Source: Lachnospiraceae bacterium (GTDB lineage: Bacteria > Bacillota > Clostridia > Lachnospirales > Lachnospiraceae). From it: 64,000 nt of DNA. The notes under the pieces were generated by a model that saw only the letters and a program-made list of their open reading frames with translations, was not told the DNA's origin and did not search any database. The translations under genes were made by a program, and so were the position numbers. Location: positions 24,508 through 88,507 of the forward strand of contig JAFQBM010000030.1 in the NCBI GenBank assembly GCA_017399685.1. Reading direction: 5' to 3'. This document shows positions 43,572-51,383 of this stretch, in pieces (within the stretch, counting starts at the first letter, position 1; each line of letters begins with the position of its first letter).

Positions 43572-43622
43572 ACATTCACCAAAGGTTTTCGTTTCTATTA
43601 TTCTATGCTAACCTATGAATTT

Positions 43623-43889
43623 TTATTGTTTCTTTCTATAAATAATCCGCCGGATACTCTCCAAAGACAATGCATATTTTTCCATTAATTCATCCATTGT
43701 CATACCCTTTTGATAATCTTCTTGAATTTTTTCATTCCGTTCTTTGTAAAACTGTCTTGCGCCAGACCCCTCTCCCCACTTTTTCTTTTCCTCTGGTTTT
43801 GGAATATAAATGACTTCTCCTGTTACATACTTTTGAATCTCCTTTAAAAGCTTATCCGGCAAAACATGTGAAGCATTTTTGTACTTCAT
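43623..43889 (-). CDS. CD3324-type small HTH protein
   Basis: 88 residues: KYKNASHVLPDKLLKEIQKY, VTGEVIYIPKPEEKKKWGEG, then a helix-turn-helix at the end (TMDELMEKYALSLESIRRII). I recognise the layout as the CD3324 family (Mor-like) found in Clostridia, probably DNA-binding; targets unknown. The gene stands alone. Its promoter (43913-43957) is nearly identical to that of the FtsX-type operon at 23201, which is unusual. Confidence 0.75.
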   Translation of the reverse strand: MKYKNASHVLPDKLLKEIQKYVTGEVIYIPKPEEKKKWGEGSGARQFYKERNEKIQEDYQKGMTMDELMEKYALSLESIRRIIYRKKQ

Positions 43890-43912
43890 TTTCCTTTCAT
43901 CCCTTCTTCACC

Positions 43913-43957
43913 ATTAGGCAGTTGCAATACTATAATTTTTTTCTGAAAGTGATTCAA
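43913..43957 (-). promoter_or_regulatory. Promoter of the CD3324-type gene, second copy of a conserved segment
   Basis: On the minus strand TTGAAT and TATAGT are 17 bp apart. The 45 bp agree with 23232-23277 in all but a few positions, from the -35 box through GCAACTGCCTAAT downstream of the -10. Confidence 0.65.
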
Positions 43958-43969
43958 AAGAAACAAAAC

Positions 43970-43994
43970 AACGCAGGCACGTTTTCACTGCGTT
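43970..43994 (-). terminator. Hairpin past the gene at 44027
   Basis: AACGCAG (43970-43976) and CTGCGTT (43988-43994) pair with an 11-nt loop; on the minus strand TTGTTTTGTTTC follows. Confidence 0.55.
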
Positions 43995-44026
43995 CGGCTC
44001 CCTGCTTCTTCACTATCATCATTTTC

Positions 44027-45073
44027 TTATGAATTCTCTTTGTAAAATTCCTCAAAAGAAGCATACTTATTTTGTGCAACATGTTGCTGCTCCAAGGTTC
44101 TTACCAGATACTCCTCAATTTCTTCTGCTTTTTTTGCAAATATGCTTAAATCATTGCTGTCAAAAGAAGACATCAAGTCCATGTTCTCAAGATTAAAATC
44201 CTCTCTGATTGCGTCAAACTCAATTTGAAGGTAACAGCCTAACAGATAACTGTCTTCTACACTATGAATCCCTGTAAAATAACTGATTCTACGAAACGTA
44301 TATCTTGCCTCCTGATACCACATTGCTAAATCCTCATAATTTGGTTCTGCAACTTTTTTTTCTTCCAGACATATTCTTTCCATAAGAAAACTTCTTGTTA
44401 TCTCAATCAAAGCATACACTTTTTCCAGTATCTGTTTTATCTCATTTGCAGAAAGCATTTCTTGAAAAATATCCTCAAATTTTTTCGGATATTCTTTCAT
44501 GTTATGCAAATCCTTGGTAAAATTCATATAACCACTTTCTAAATAAGTTCCATTCATCATGGCTATAGAATTCATCAGATAACTGCACACACCCCCTGCC
44601 GCCTTCCGAACATTACACAAAGAATCATCAAATAGCATGGTTTGAAAAATCTCCTGGGCAGTTTCCAGAAATTCCAGACTTTTAGGGATATGAAAACTTT
44701 TATCCTGTATCTTTACTAACATTTGTGCCTTTAAGGTTTCAAAACGTTCTTTTTCTTCCTGACTTTTAGCATAAATGACTTCACCCTTTGCAAAAGCAAA
44801 TATCATCCTTGGTTCTTCTATGGCTGCAATGCCTTCCAGCCTCTCCCAGGAAATCGGATATAAGTCATATCCCATATCTTCGATAATAAAAGTCTGTGCT
44901 AATTGGAATCCCCTCTCCGTTGCCGGAACAAAAAAATCAAAAACCATATTCTGTTCATCCGTAGGAATTTTTCCCCCTCCTACCTGTCCAATTAATAATG
45001 CTACATCCTCCTTATACTCTTTCTGAATCTTATTAATCGCCCATTCCACCAATTCTTTGTCAATATTCGTCAT
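44027..45073 (-). CDS. Hypothetical protein, possibly nucleotidyltransferase-like
   Basis: 348 residues from ATG 45073, 2 bp after the stop of the acetyltransferase gene, with GAAGGAAG upstream. The N-terminal 100 residues (DVALLIGQVGGGKIPTDEQN, VFDFFVPATERGFQL, AIEEPRMIFAFAKGEVIY) faintly recall a nucleotidyltransferase fold; the rest is helical (IFQTMLFDDSLCNVRKAAGG, RYTFRRISYFTGIHSVEDSY). A toxin-inactivating or drug-modifying role is possible beside a GNAT protein, but I do not recognise the family with certainty. Confidence 0.55.
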   Translation of the reverse strand: MTNIDKELVEWAINKIQKEYKEDVALLIGQVGGGKIPTDEQNMVFDFFVPATERGFQLAQTFIIEDMGYDLYPISWERLEGIAAIEEPRMIFAFAKGEVIYAKSQEEKERFETLKAQMLVKIQDKSFHIPKSLEFLETAQEIFQTMLFDDSLCNVRKAAGGVCSYLMNSIAMMNGTYLESGYMNFTKDLHNMKEYPKKFEDIFQEMLSANEIKQILEKVYALIEITRSFLMERICLEEKKVAEPNYEDLAMWYQEARYTFRRISYFTGIHSVEDSYLLGCYLQIEFDAIREDFNLENMDLMSSFDSNDLSIFAKKAEEIEEYLVRTLEQQHVAQNKYASFEEFYKENS

Positions 45074-45075
45074 CT

Positions 45076-46056
45076 TTATTCGACTTCCTTCCCATAATCC
45101 ATATGAAGGGATTGTTCCTCCCATGAAATAAATATTTCTGCTTCCCAATAGTAAGCTGTAGCCATGGCCGTTGTTTCATAACCAATGCTTTGATAAAAAG
45201 CTTGATTTCCACCTAACATCCCCTTGCAGTCAGGATATTGCTCTAATACCCGGTTCATTGCTTCATGAAGAATCGCAGTTCCAATTCCCTTCCTTCTTTC
45301 CCACCAGCATACTCCAAGGGGCTCTAATTCGCAATATGGCATACTCTTATCATACCATATATTTGCCATTGCAACAGGTCTTTTTTCTCTGTCCAATACA
45401 CATAAATCAAACTTTGGATTATAATATTTCATCTGCCTTACTGCATGAAATGCTTCCTGTCCATGCTCTGCTGCCCGTTCCCAAGAACCATAACCAAAGG
45501 AATGTCTATGTACATTGGCAAGGTAGCTATCCGGGGAACTTTCTCCATCTATGATACAATATCCTTCCGGAAGTACTACTTCATATTTCTTTTCCGTAAA
45601 AGAAAACAGATTCAGCTTTTCCGTCCAGCCTCCTTTTTTCAGTCCATGCTCTGTGGCTACCCTGATTAAGGTTTCATTCCAATCCGGAATAAATAAATTC
45701 ACAAATCTTGTTCTTCCATCACTTTTATATCCTGCACCATAAGTCTTGGCAAATTTAATCATATCCACCAGCAATTCCTCTTCTTTGCTCCTTTCTTTTG
45801 AATCAAACAAAAAGAAGGTAGTTCCATCATAGCACCCCTCATTCCATACACAGGCAACCATTTTTTCCTGTTCAAAATAACAGCCTACGGTCTTCTCCCA
45901 GGCTGTTGCACTGTCACAAAATATCTTGTTCAGTGAATTCGAAAATTCCATTCGACTAATTCCAACCAACGGAACCTCCCATTCATAAGAATTCAAAACC
46001 AATCGTAATAACTCTTGATATAAGTCTTTTGAATAAAAAGTGAAATTGTATTTCAT
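45076..46056 (-). CDS. GNAT acetyltransferase
   Basis: 326 residues. The C-terminal 150 show the GNAT fold: DLCVLDREKRPVAMANIWYD, LEPLGVCWWERRKGIGTAIL (acetyl-CoA loop R-R-K-G-I-G), GNQAFYQSIGYE. The N-terminal half (MKYNFTFYSKDLYQELLRLV) may be a degenerate second GNAT lobe. Substrate unknown. It is co-transcribed with the gene at 44027. ATG 46056 has AAAGGAGAATC upstream. Confidence 0.85.
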   Translation of the reverse strand: MKYNFTFYSKDLYQELLRLVLNSYEWEVPLVGISRMEFSNSLNKIFCDSATAWEKTVGCYFEQEKMVACVWNEGCYDGTTFFLFDSKERSKEEELLVDMIKFAKTYGAGYKSDGRTRFVNLFIPDWNETLIRVATEHGLKKGGWTEKLNLFSFTEKKYEVVLPEGYCIIDGESSPDSYLANVHRHSFGYGSWERAAEHGQEAFHAVRQMKYYNPKFDLCVLDREKRPVAMANIWYDKSMPYCELEPLGVCWWERRKGIGTAILHEAMNRVLEQYPDCKGMLGGNQAFYQSIGYETTAMATAYYWEAEIFISWEEQSLHMDYGKEVE

Positions 46057-46210
46057 AATTTCTGATTCTCCTTTGCATCGTAGTTTTATCTGATTATATC
46101 AATGGAGAAACGAAAAAAATATGCCATAAACTGTTATATCTGTTTATGACATATCCTTCACTAACTCATCTGTCCAGGCAAAAATCTTATAGCCCGAAAC
46201 ATCCGTTTTT

Positions 46211-46402
46211 CTACAAATTTTCCTTCCATTCCTCAATGACGCATGTATGGTGTTTCTTATTTTTCCCCTCTGCGTCATAATTAATGCCACCCAAAAGAAT
46301 CTTATGGTTATATCCTGACAAAGCTCCCTGATTCCGCTTTTCCTTAATTTGCTTTATAGCGGTATCTGCTGACTTATAGGTTTCATTGTTGGGAGTAATC
46401 AA
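46211..46402 (-). pseudogene. Deletion remnant of an AAA-ATPase/PD-(D/E)XK gene
   Basis: The translation ITPNNETYK is joined directly to SADTAIKQIKEKRNQGALSG and GGINYDAEGKNKKHHTCVIE. In the intact gene at 55242-56825 the first piece corresponds to residues 6-13 (NPNNESYK) and the second to the C-terminus near residue 470. About 450 codons are missing, so this is a collapsed copy with only the two ends. Confidence 0.85.
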
Positions 46403-46425
46403 TTCACTATTGAACCTAGCATTAA

Positions 46426-46716
46426 CTATAGATAATGTTTCTTTATTACTATACTTTTTTTATCCATCTCCATTTCATTAATTTCATTGAAAACTCTTTC
46501 AAATTTCTCCAAACTTATTCCCATAGGTAGTACAGTTCCTGCCAATAAATGATTCTTAACTTCAATTTCATGTAAGTTACCATCCCTATCCTTTTGATGT
46601 GCAATAAAACTAATTGGTTTTTCCACAAATTCAATTGGACATTCTACAAATTCAGTTGGACATTCTACAAATTCAATCGGTTTTATAATTTCTTTATTGT
46701 TTTTATTTTTTTTCAT
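46426..46716 (-). CDS. Small protein with tandem EFVECP repeats
   Basis: 96 residues. After a Lys/Asn-rich start (MKKNKNNKEIIK) come three 7-residue repeats PIEFVEC / PTEFVEC / PIEFVEK, coded by a 21-bp tandem repeat (about 46621-46683). Then a mixed region (AHQKDRDGNLHEIEVKNHLL, ERVFNEINEMEMDKK). ATG 46716 is preceded by AAAGGGAG. Base composition is very AT-rich, like its neighbour at 46804. No family recognised; the Cys pairs might bind metal. Confidence 0.55.
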   Translation of the reverse strand: MKKNKNNKEIIKPIEFVECPTEFVECPIEFVEKPISFIAHQKDRDGNLHEIEVKNHLLAGTVLPMGISLEKFERVFNEINEMEMDKKSIVIKKHYL

Positions 46717-46742
46717 AGATATCTCCCTTTTTAATAATTATC

Positions 46743-46766
46743 AAACACGTGTTTAATATTATTATA
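46743..46766 (-). promoter_or_regulatory. Palindrome and -10 box upstream of the repeat protein
   Basis: AAACACGTGTTT (46743-46754) is a perfect palindrome. On the minus strand a TATAAT (46766-46761) lies just upstream of it, so the palindrome falls at the transcription start, a repressor position. No clear -35. Confidence 0.45.
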
Positions 46767-46803
46767 TCAGAGATTCCTTACGTTATTAGGGTACAGAAAA
46801 TTT

Positions 46804-48117
46804 CTAACCCTTTAAATCTTGCACAAAATATTTTAGACATCCTTTCATTACACTTCTATGTTCCAATGCATATACTTTCATTGTATCTAACTTTTTAGTT
46901 GAATCTTTAATTTCAATTACTTCTTTAAAACTTTCATTATTTGATTTTCTTATTTCGGACAAATTTTTTAAATTTTCATCAACTCCAAAGTAATTCATCT
47001 CTTTTTTATCTCTATTGTAATATGCATTTATTTCTTCAAATTTTTCAATTATAGAAAGTTTTTCTCCTTTTTCATATAGTGGAATTTTACCTTTAAATTT
47101 TAGCACCTCTTTATATGGTACATCATCATTATAATAATTATTCCACCATTCTGTAAGCATCTTTTCTTTTTCATATAAAAAATCCTCAATATTTTTAGTA
47201 TCCTTTAAAAATTTAATCCATTCGTATCTTAATAAAAACCAATAATATTCTGTAATAGGAACGACTATTTTTTTTAAAATTTGCTTCATATCCCCTACAA
47301 GATTATCATTATAATTTGTTAGATTTATAAACGAAAATATTACTTCTGCTATTTCATTTCTTAAATAAATACAAGGCAATCGTGATATATCCGATATAAT
47401 TTCTTCTAATTTATCTAATTCTTTTTTATTGTTAATTTCTTTTGTATATTTATATATATTATTCGTAAGCGAAATACCCAATGAAAAATCTAATAAAAAT
47501 CTATTTTCTATATTGGATGCTTTTAGAGAATTGTATAATTCTTTACTTTTCACAAATCCATATCTCGTAATAGTTTTACTGTCTTTATTTACATCAAAAA
47601 TATCAAAATTATCAATATTGAATAGTTTTTTTTGAAAGTCCGCACACCAACTCGTTGCTTTCTCACCAATTCCTGACATATCTATAGAAATAGGATAAAA
47701 ATTTAATGTATCTATCCTCCACCTTCCTTCATCCCTCTCATTGTCTGTTACCATATCACAAAATTTTTGCATCTCAACATCAAAAACATATTTTTCGCTA
47801 TATATATAACTCATTATCATATAAATTGCTATCTCAATATCTTTTTCGTAATTTTCTTTTATAGTCATTCTTCTAAAAAAATCTTCCATATTTGTTTTAT
47901 CAATGATTTTCCAAAATTCATCTGTATTAATTTTTTCCCAAATAGCTTTGGAAACACTCCATTCTTCAATATCATTTCCATATTCATTCTTTAATTGTTG
48001 TTCTATATCCCCCATTGACTTATTTATAATTTCAAATACATTTATCCTATCATGTTTTAATTTTACATCAAATTTAAATGTAGTTTCTATAATCTTTTTT
48101 GTTAATTCAATCATCAT
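46804..48117 (-). CDS. Hypothetical AT-rich protein
   Basis: 437 residues from ATG 48117, behind AAAGGTGG. Rich in Ile, Asn, Lys and Glu, mostly helical, no signal peptide or clear membrane segment. Notable stretches: WRIDTLNFYPISIDMSGIGE, KSKELYNSLKASNIENRFLL, YYWFLLRYEWIKFLKDTKN. I do not recognise the family. Codon and base use differ from the core genes (many ATA, AAT, AAA), which suggests recent transfer. It lies among nuclease fragments and repeats, a typical site for defence or mobile genes, but nothing in the sequence assigns a role. Confidence 0.6.
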   Translation of the reverse strand: MMIELTKKIIETTFKFDVKLKHDRINVFEIINKSMGDIEQQLKNEYGNDIEEWSVSKAIWEKINTDEFWKIIDKTNMEDFFRRMTIKENYEKDIEIAIYMIMSYIYSEKYVFDVEMQKFCDMVTDNERDEGRWRIDTLNFYPISIDMSGIGEKATSWCADFQKKLFNIDNFDIFDVNKDSKTITRYGFVKSKELYNSLKASNIENRFLLDFSLGISLTNNIYKYTKEINNKKELDKLEEIISDISRLPCIYLRNEIAEVIFSFINLTNYNDNLVGDMKQILKKIVVPITEYYWFLLRYEWIKFLKDTKNIEDFLYEKEKMLTEWWNNYYNDDVPYKEVLKFKGKIPLYEKGEKLSIIEKFEEINAYYNRDKKEMNYFGVDENLKNLSEIRKSNNESFKEVIEIKDSTKKLDTMKVYALEHRSVMKGCLKYFVQDLKG

Positions 48118-48215
48118 ACTTTCCACCTTTCCACCATTTCCACATATTCTAACATAATAATTTCTCAAAGTATATATACATCTTGATTTCTAGTGGAAAC
48201 GGTGGATAAATGGAT

Positions 48216-48320
48216 TTATTTTTTCTTTTTCTTTAAAACTTCCCTTTTCCATATATTTAATACATTTCTTACAATCACGCAAACTACTTCAACCAAGATT
48301 TTCTTCAAATCATAATTCAT
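48216..48320 (-). CDS. Possible 34-residue basic peptide
   Basis: ATG 48320 follows AGAGAGGATGGG and encodes a short hydrophobic-to-basic peptide: MNYDLKKILVEVVCVIVRNV then LNIWKREVLKKKKK. It could be a small membrane peptide. It lies between the OB-like gene and the AT-rich gene on the same strand. Evidence is only the ribosome binding site and composition. Confidence 0.35.
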   Translation of the reverse strand: MNYDLKKILVEVVCVIVRNVLNIWKREVLKKKKK

Positions 48321-48346
48321 TTTATCCCATCCTCTCTTAAAACAAA

Positions 48347-48372
48347 AAAGACGTAGATTTCTCCACGTCTTT
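48347..48372 (-). terminator. Terminator of the OB-like membrane gene
   Basis: AAAGACGT (48347-48354) and ACGTCTTT (48365-48372) pair perfectly; on the minus strand TTTTGTTTT follows. Confidence 0.85.
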
Positions 48373-48402
48373 CTTTATGTATCCCATTTATTTTATATTG
48401 TT

Positions 48403-48849
48403 TTATTGTAATTCAATAGATACCGTTGTAAAACTTAATTGATTTCCACCTTCGGTATTTCCATTATATCTTCCTGTAAATATAACTTTATCACCATCAA
48501 ATAATGATGGGTCTGATGTTTTTACATTAGACCTAATTTCGTACATCTTATTATTACACCAAACATATAGTAGATATTCATTATCAAATATCATACTAAC
48601 TTCTGCTTGAAATTTTACTGTTTTACCGATATTTGATTTATCTCCAATAAAATTTCTAAAATCAGATGCAGATATAAATTCTACATCATTAGATGTTTTA
48701 TTGCTTGATGAATCATCATCCATGGTTTCTACCATCTCATTGTCATCTTCTGTCGATTCAGTACCACCACTGCTTAATAATCCGTCTAATAAAACTAGAA
48801 CACATAATACACCTATTACAATAATCCATACTTTTGTTTGCTTTTTCAT
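48403..48849 (-). CDS. Membrane-anchored protein with an OB-fold-like outer domain
   Basis: 148 residues from ATG 48849 behind AGGAGG. One helix near the start (VWIIVIGVLCVLVLLDGLLS), an acidic Ser/Asp-rich linker (TESTEDDNEMVETMDDDSSS), and a beta-rich domain (ASDFRNFIGDKSNIGKTVKF; DGDKVIFTGRYNG) that resembles OB-type tRNA_anti-like domains in Clostridial surface proteins. Probably faces the outside. Role unknown. Confidence 0.65.
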   Translation of the reverse strand: MKKQTKVWIIVIGVLCVLVLLDGLLSSGGTESTEDDNEMVETMDDDSSSNKTSNDVEFISASDFRNFIGDKSNIGKTVKFQAEVSMIFDNEYLLYVWCNNKMYEIRSNVKTSDPSLFDGDKVIFTGRYNGNTEGGNQLSFTTVSIELQ

Positions 48850-48971
48850 AATAATTCCTCCTAGTATAATAATGATGTAGTCAATCAAGACTACCTGGTT
48901 AATAAGTTTCTATATAACAGATAACAGAAGAAGGTGTTCATCCTTCATCAGATGTTATCCATAAATAATTA

Positions 48972-49111
48972 TCATAGTCCTCTTCTCTTTTTTCTAATTC
49001 TTTTTCTAAATTCCCTTTCAATATTTTTTTCTTCTACATAAAATTCAATTCCATTAATCAAACCAAAATCTTTTATGCTTTCAAATAGACTTACTGAATT
49101 TTCTTTGCCAT
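48972..49111 (-). pseudogene. Short gene broken by a frameshift near its start
   Basis: ATG 49111 lies 9 bp after AAGGAG but reads only MAKKIQ before a stop. One base off, the frame reads GKENSVSLFESIKDFGLING, then EFYVEEKNIEREFRKRIRKK, ending at 48972. This long frame has no start of its own, so a single-base change near the start seems to have broken a protein of about 47 residues. Confidence 0.4.
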
Positions 49112-49255
49112 ACAGCCAAACTCCTTTCCAAATATGTGTATTTACATTTTATCACTTATATTTTGTTTTTGCAATATGCTACTTTGCATCAGCATTGATA
49201 TAGATTGTTTATTATTCACATACTAATTTATAAACTATTATTTGGGGTGAATCTT

Positions 49256-49489
49256 ATGAATGAAAAGAGAAGACAAGAATACAAAATGATTGGTTTAAAT
49301 ATTGCATATTATCGAAAATTAAAAGGATTGACACAATTACAATTAGCAGAAAAGATAAATATCAGTCGTACACACATGAGCAATATTGAAGCACCTAACA
49401 TGCCAACATCCATTTCCTTAGAAACTTTACTTGATATTGCAGACGCTTTAGAAATACCTGTCGCAAATCTTTTATTTTTTAACAGATAA
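49256..49489 (+). CDS. Small XRE-type (Cro/CI) regulator
   Basis: 77 residues from ATG 49256 behind GGGGTG. HTH: IAYYRKLKGLTQLQLAEKIN, ISRTHMSNIEAPNMPTSISL, then LLDIADALEIPVANLLFF. It is the only plus-strand gene of the patch and stands opposite the AT-rich genes, so it may regulate them or be a leftover of a mobile element. Confidence 0.88.
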   Translation: MNEKRRQEYKMIGLNIAYYRKLKGLTQLQLAEKINISRTHMSNIEAPNMPTSISLETLLDIADALEIPVANLLFFNR

Positions 49490-49554
49490 AATTTTTTTGT
49501 TATTTGACAAAGGGATTTTTAATTGAATTGCAGTAAACTTGCAGTAAAATCATT

Positions 49555-49592
49555 AAAAAAAGCACTTTCCATATTAGGAAAGTGCCTTTTTA
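49555..49592 (+). terminator. Terminator of the XRE gene
   Basis: GCACTTTCC (49562-49570) and GGAAAGTGC (49577-49585) pair perfectly, flanked by an A run before and CTTTTTA after. Confidence 0.9.
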
Positions 49593-49607
49593 TCTTACGT
49601 TTATTTA

Positions 49608-49722
49608 TCAAGACTCTTCATTGTTTGGATTAAAATATATACCCATACCTTGTATCACCTCATCTTCTATCATATGTTCCAAATATAATAATTATTTTTA
49701 TTATATTTTGGGATACATACAA
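49608..49722 (-). pseudogene. 5' end of a lost AAA-ATPase/PD-(D/E)XK gene
   Basis: ATG 49646 starts MGIYFNPNNEES and then stops. The first ten codons and the 75 bp upstream match the start region of the intact gene at 56800-56905 almost base for base. The rest of the gene is gone. With the remnant at 46211 this is the second decayed copy in the window. Confidence 0.85.
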
Positions 49723-49760
49723 TGTAATTGTGATTATCAACAAGCTGACAATTTATTTAA

Positions 49761-49842
49761 CTTCGCGAAGCAAAAAACAACTCCTGAATCATGCTATTAC
49801 GCAACCTGACAGCAAGTGTCAGGTTACTGTGTGAACAGTGAC
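49761..49842. repeat. Palindromic dispersed repeat, copy B
   Basis: CTTCGCGAAGCAAAAAACAA onward matches copy A (4711-4786 plus 6537-6542) over about 80 bp with few changes, including the hairpin AACCTGACA-GCAAG-TGTCAGGTT. The left palindrome of copy A is not seen here. It directly follows the nuclease-gene remnant. Confidence 0.8.
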
Positions 49843-50055
49843 CCACAATAACATTCAGCTAACATTCATTTATCAAACCGATTGCTAGATAATGAATTTT
49901 ATTATATAATTAGTTTAACCTTAATTATTCAGGAACTTACTCATTAAATTCTGATGACGAAATCATGTTTTTGCATCCATAATTTAATGTAAAGTTCTCA
50001 ATACACTTTATTATTTATGATAAATATCATTATTACAGAAAGGATGGATGAACTT

Positions 50056-51369
50056 ATGAAACACCTAAAAATTGCTTTACCTATTTTAGGACTTTCAATT
50101 CTTTTCCTTAGTGGCTGTGGTGAAAAAAAAGAAGAACCTTCTGTCTATTATCTGAATTTTAAACCTGAAGCAGCTAAGACTTGGGAAGCGATTGCAGAAG
50201 CCTATACGAAAGAAACAGGCATTGAAGTAAAAATTCTTACTTCTGCAAGTGGTAACTATGAACAAACTTTGAAAGCAGAAATTGCCAAAAGAGAGGCACC
50301 AACCCTGTTCCAGATTAACGGACCGGTCGGATATAATTCCTGGAAATACTATTGTGAAGATTTAAGTGACACGGATTTATATTCCTGGCTGATTGACAAA
50401 GATCTGGCCGTTCACGATTCAGAGGGTGTCTATGGCATTCCTTACGTTGTAGAAGGTTATGGCATCATCTATAACAATGCCATTATGGAAAAATATTTTT
50501 CACTTTCCACCAAAGAAACTCCTTACAACAGTATGGAAGAGATTAACAATTTCGACAAACTGAAAGCTGTAGTTGAAGATATGACCAGACATAAAGATGA
50601 ACTTGGTATTGAAGGCGTTTTTGCTTCAACTTCATTTAGTGCCGGCGAGGACTGGCGTTGGCAGACGCATCTTGCGAATCTTCCAATTTACTATGAATTT
50701 AACGACAAAGGAATCTCTGACAGCGAGACAATTGACTTCAAGTATTCTGATAACTATAAGAATATTTTTGACTTATATATTGAGAATTCCTGCACTCCTA
50801 GAAATGAACTTGCATCTAAAACCGTTAATGACTCCATGGCAGAATTTGCGTTAGGAAAAGTCGCTATGGTACAAAATGGTAATTGGGCATGGGGGCAGAT
50901 ATCCTCTACTCAGGGTAATGTTGTAAAAGAAGAAGACATTCATTTTCTTCCTATTTATACCGGAATGAACGGTGAAGAACAACAGGGACTTTGTACCGGT
51001 ACCGAAAACTTCATCTGTGTCAATTCCATGGCAAGTGAAGAAGATAAACAAGCTTCCATAGACTTTATTGAATGGGTATACAGTTCTGACATCGGTAAAG
51101 ATTATGTTACCAATTCACTAGGCTTTATCTCCCCATTCAATACTTTTTCAGATGCAGAAATTCCAAAGGACCCACTGGCAAAAGAAGTTCTTGCATATAT
51201 GAAAGATGAAAATCTAACCTCTGTCAGTTGGAACTTTACTGCATTTCCAAGCCAACAGTTCAAAGATGACTTTGGTTCTATCCTTTTGGAATACTCCAAA
51301 GAAACAGTAACTTGGGATACTGTAAGCTCTCACTTCCGTGAGACTTGGGCTTCTGAAAAAGCGAAGTAA
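50056..51369 (+). CDS. Family 1 (sugar-type) solute-binding lipoprotein
   Basis: 437 residues. Lipoprotein signal: MKHLK, hydrophobic run, lipobox LSGC (Cys near 22). The fold follows: [100 protein letters not shown]. This is the type used by carbohydrate importers. No permease or ATPase gene is near; instead a chemoreceptor follows after 14 bp. It may capture a sugar for sensing, or serve an importer elsewhere. Confidence 0.88.
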   Translation: MKHLKIALPILGLSILFLSGCGEKKEEPSVYYLNFKPEAAKTWEAIAEAYTKETGIEVKILTSASGNYEQTLKAEIAKREAPTLFQINGPVGYNSWKYYCEDLSDTDLYSWLIDKDLAVHDSEGVYGIPYVVEGYGIIYNNAIMEKYFSLSTKETPYNSMEEINNFDKLKAVVEDMTRHKDELGIEGVFASTSFSAGEDWRWQTHLANLPIYYEFNDKGISDSETIDFKYSDNYKNIFDLYIENSCTPRNELASKTVNDSMAEFALGKVAMVQNGNWAWGQISSTQGNVVKEEDIHFLPIYTGMNGEEQQGLCTGTENFICVNSMASEEDKQASIDFIEWVYSSDIGKDYVTNSLGFISPFNTFSDAEIPKDPLAKEVLAYMKDENLTSVSWNFTAFPSQQFKDDFGSILLEYSKETVTWDTVSSHFRETWASEKAK

Positions 51370-51383
51370 AGGAGGTAACAGTT

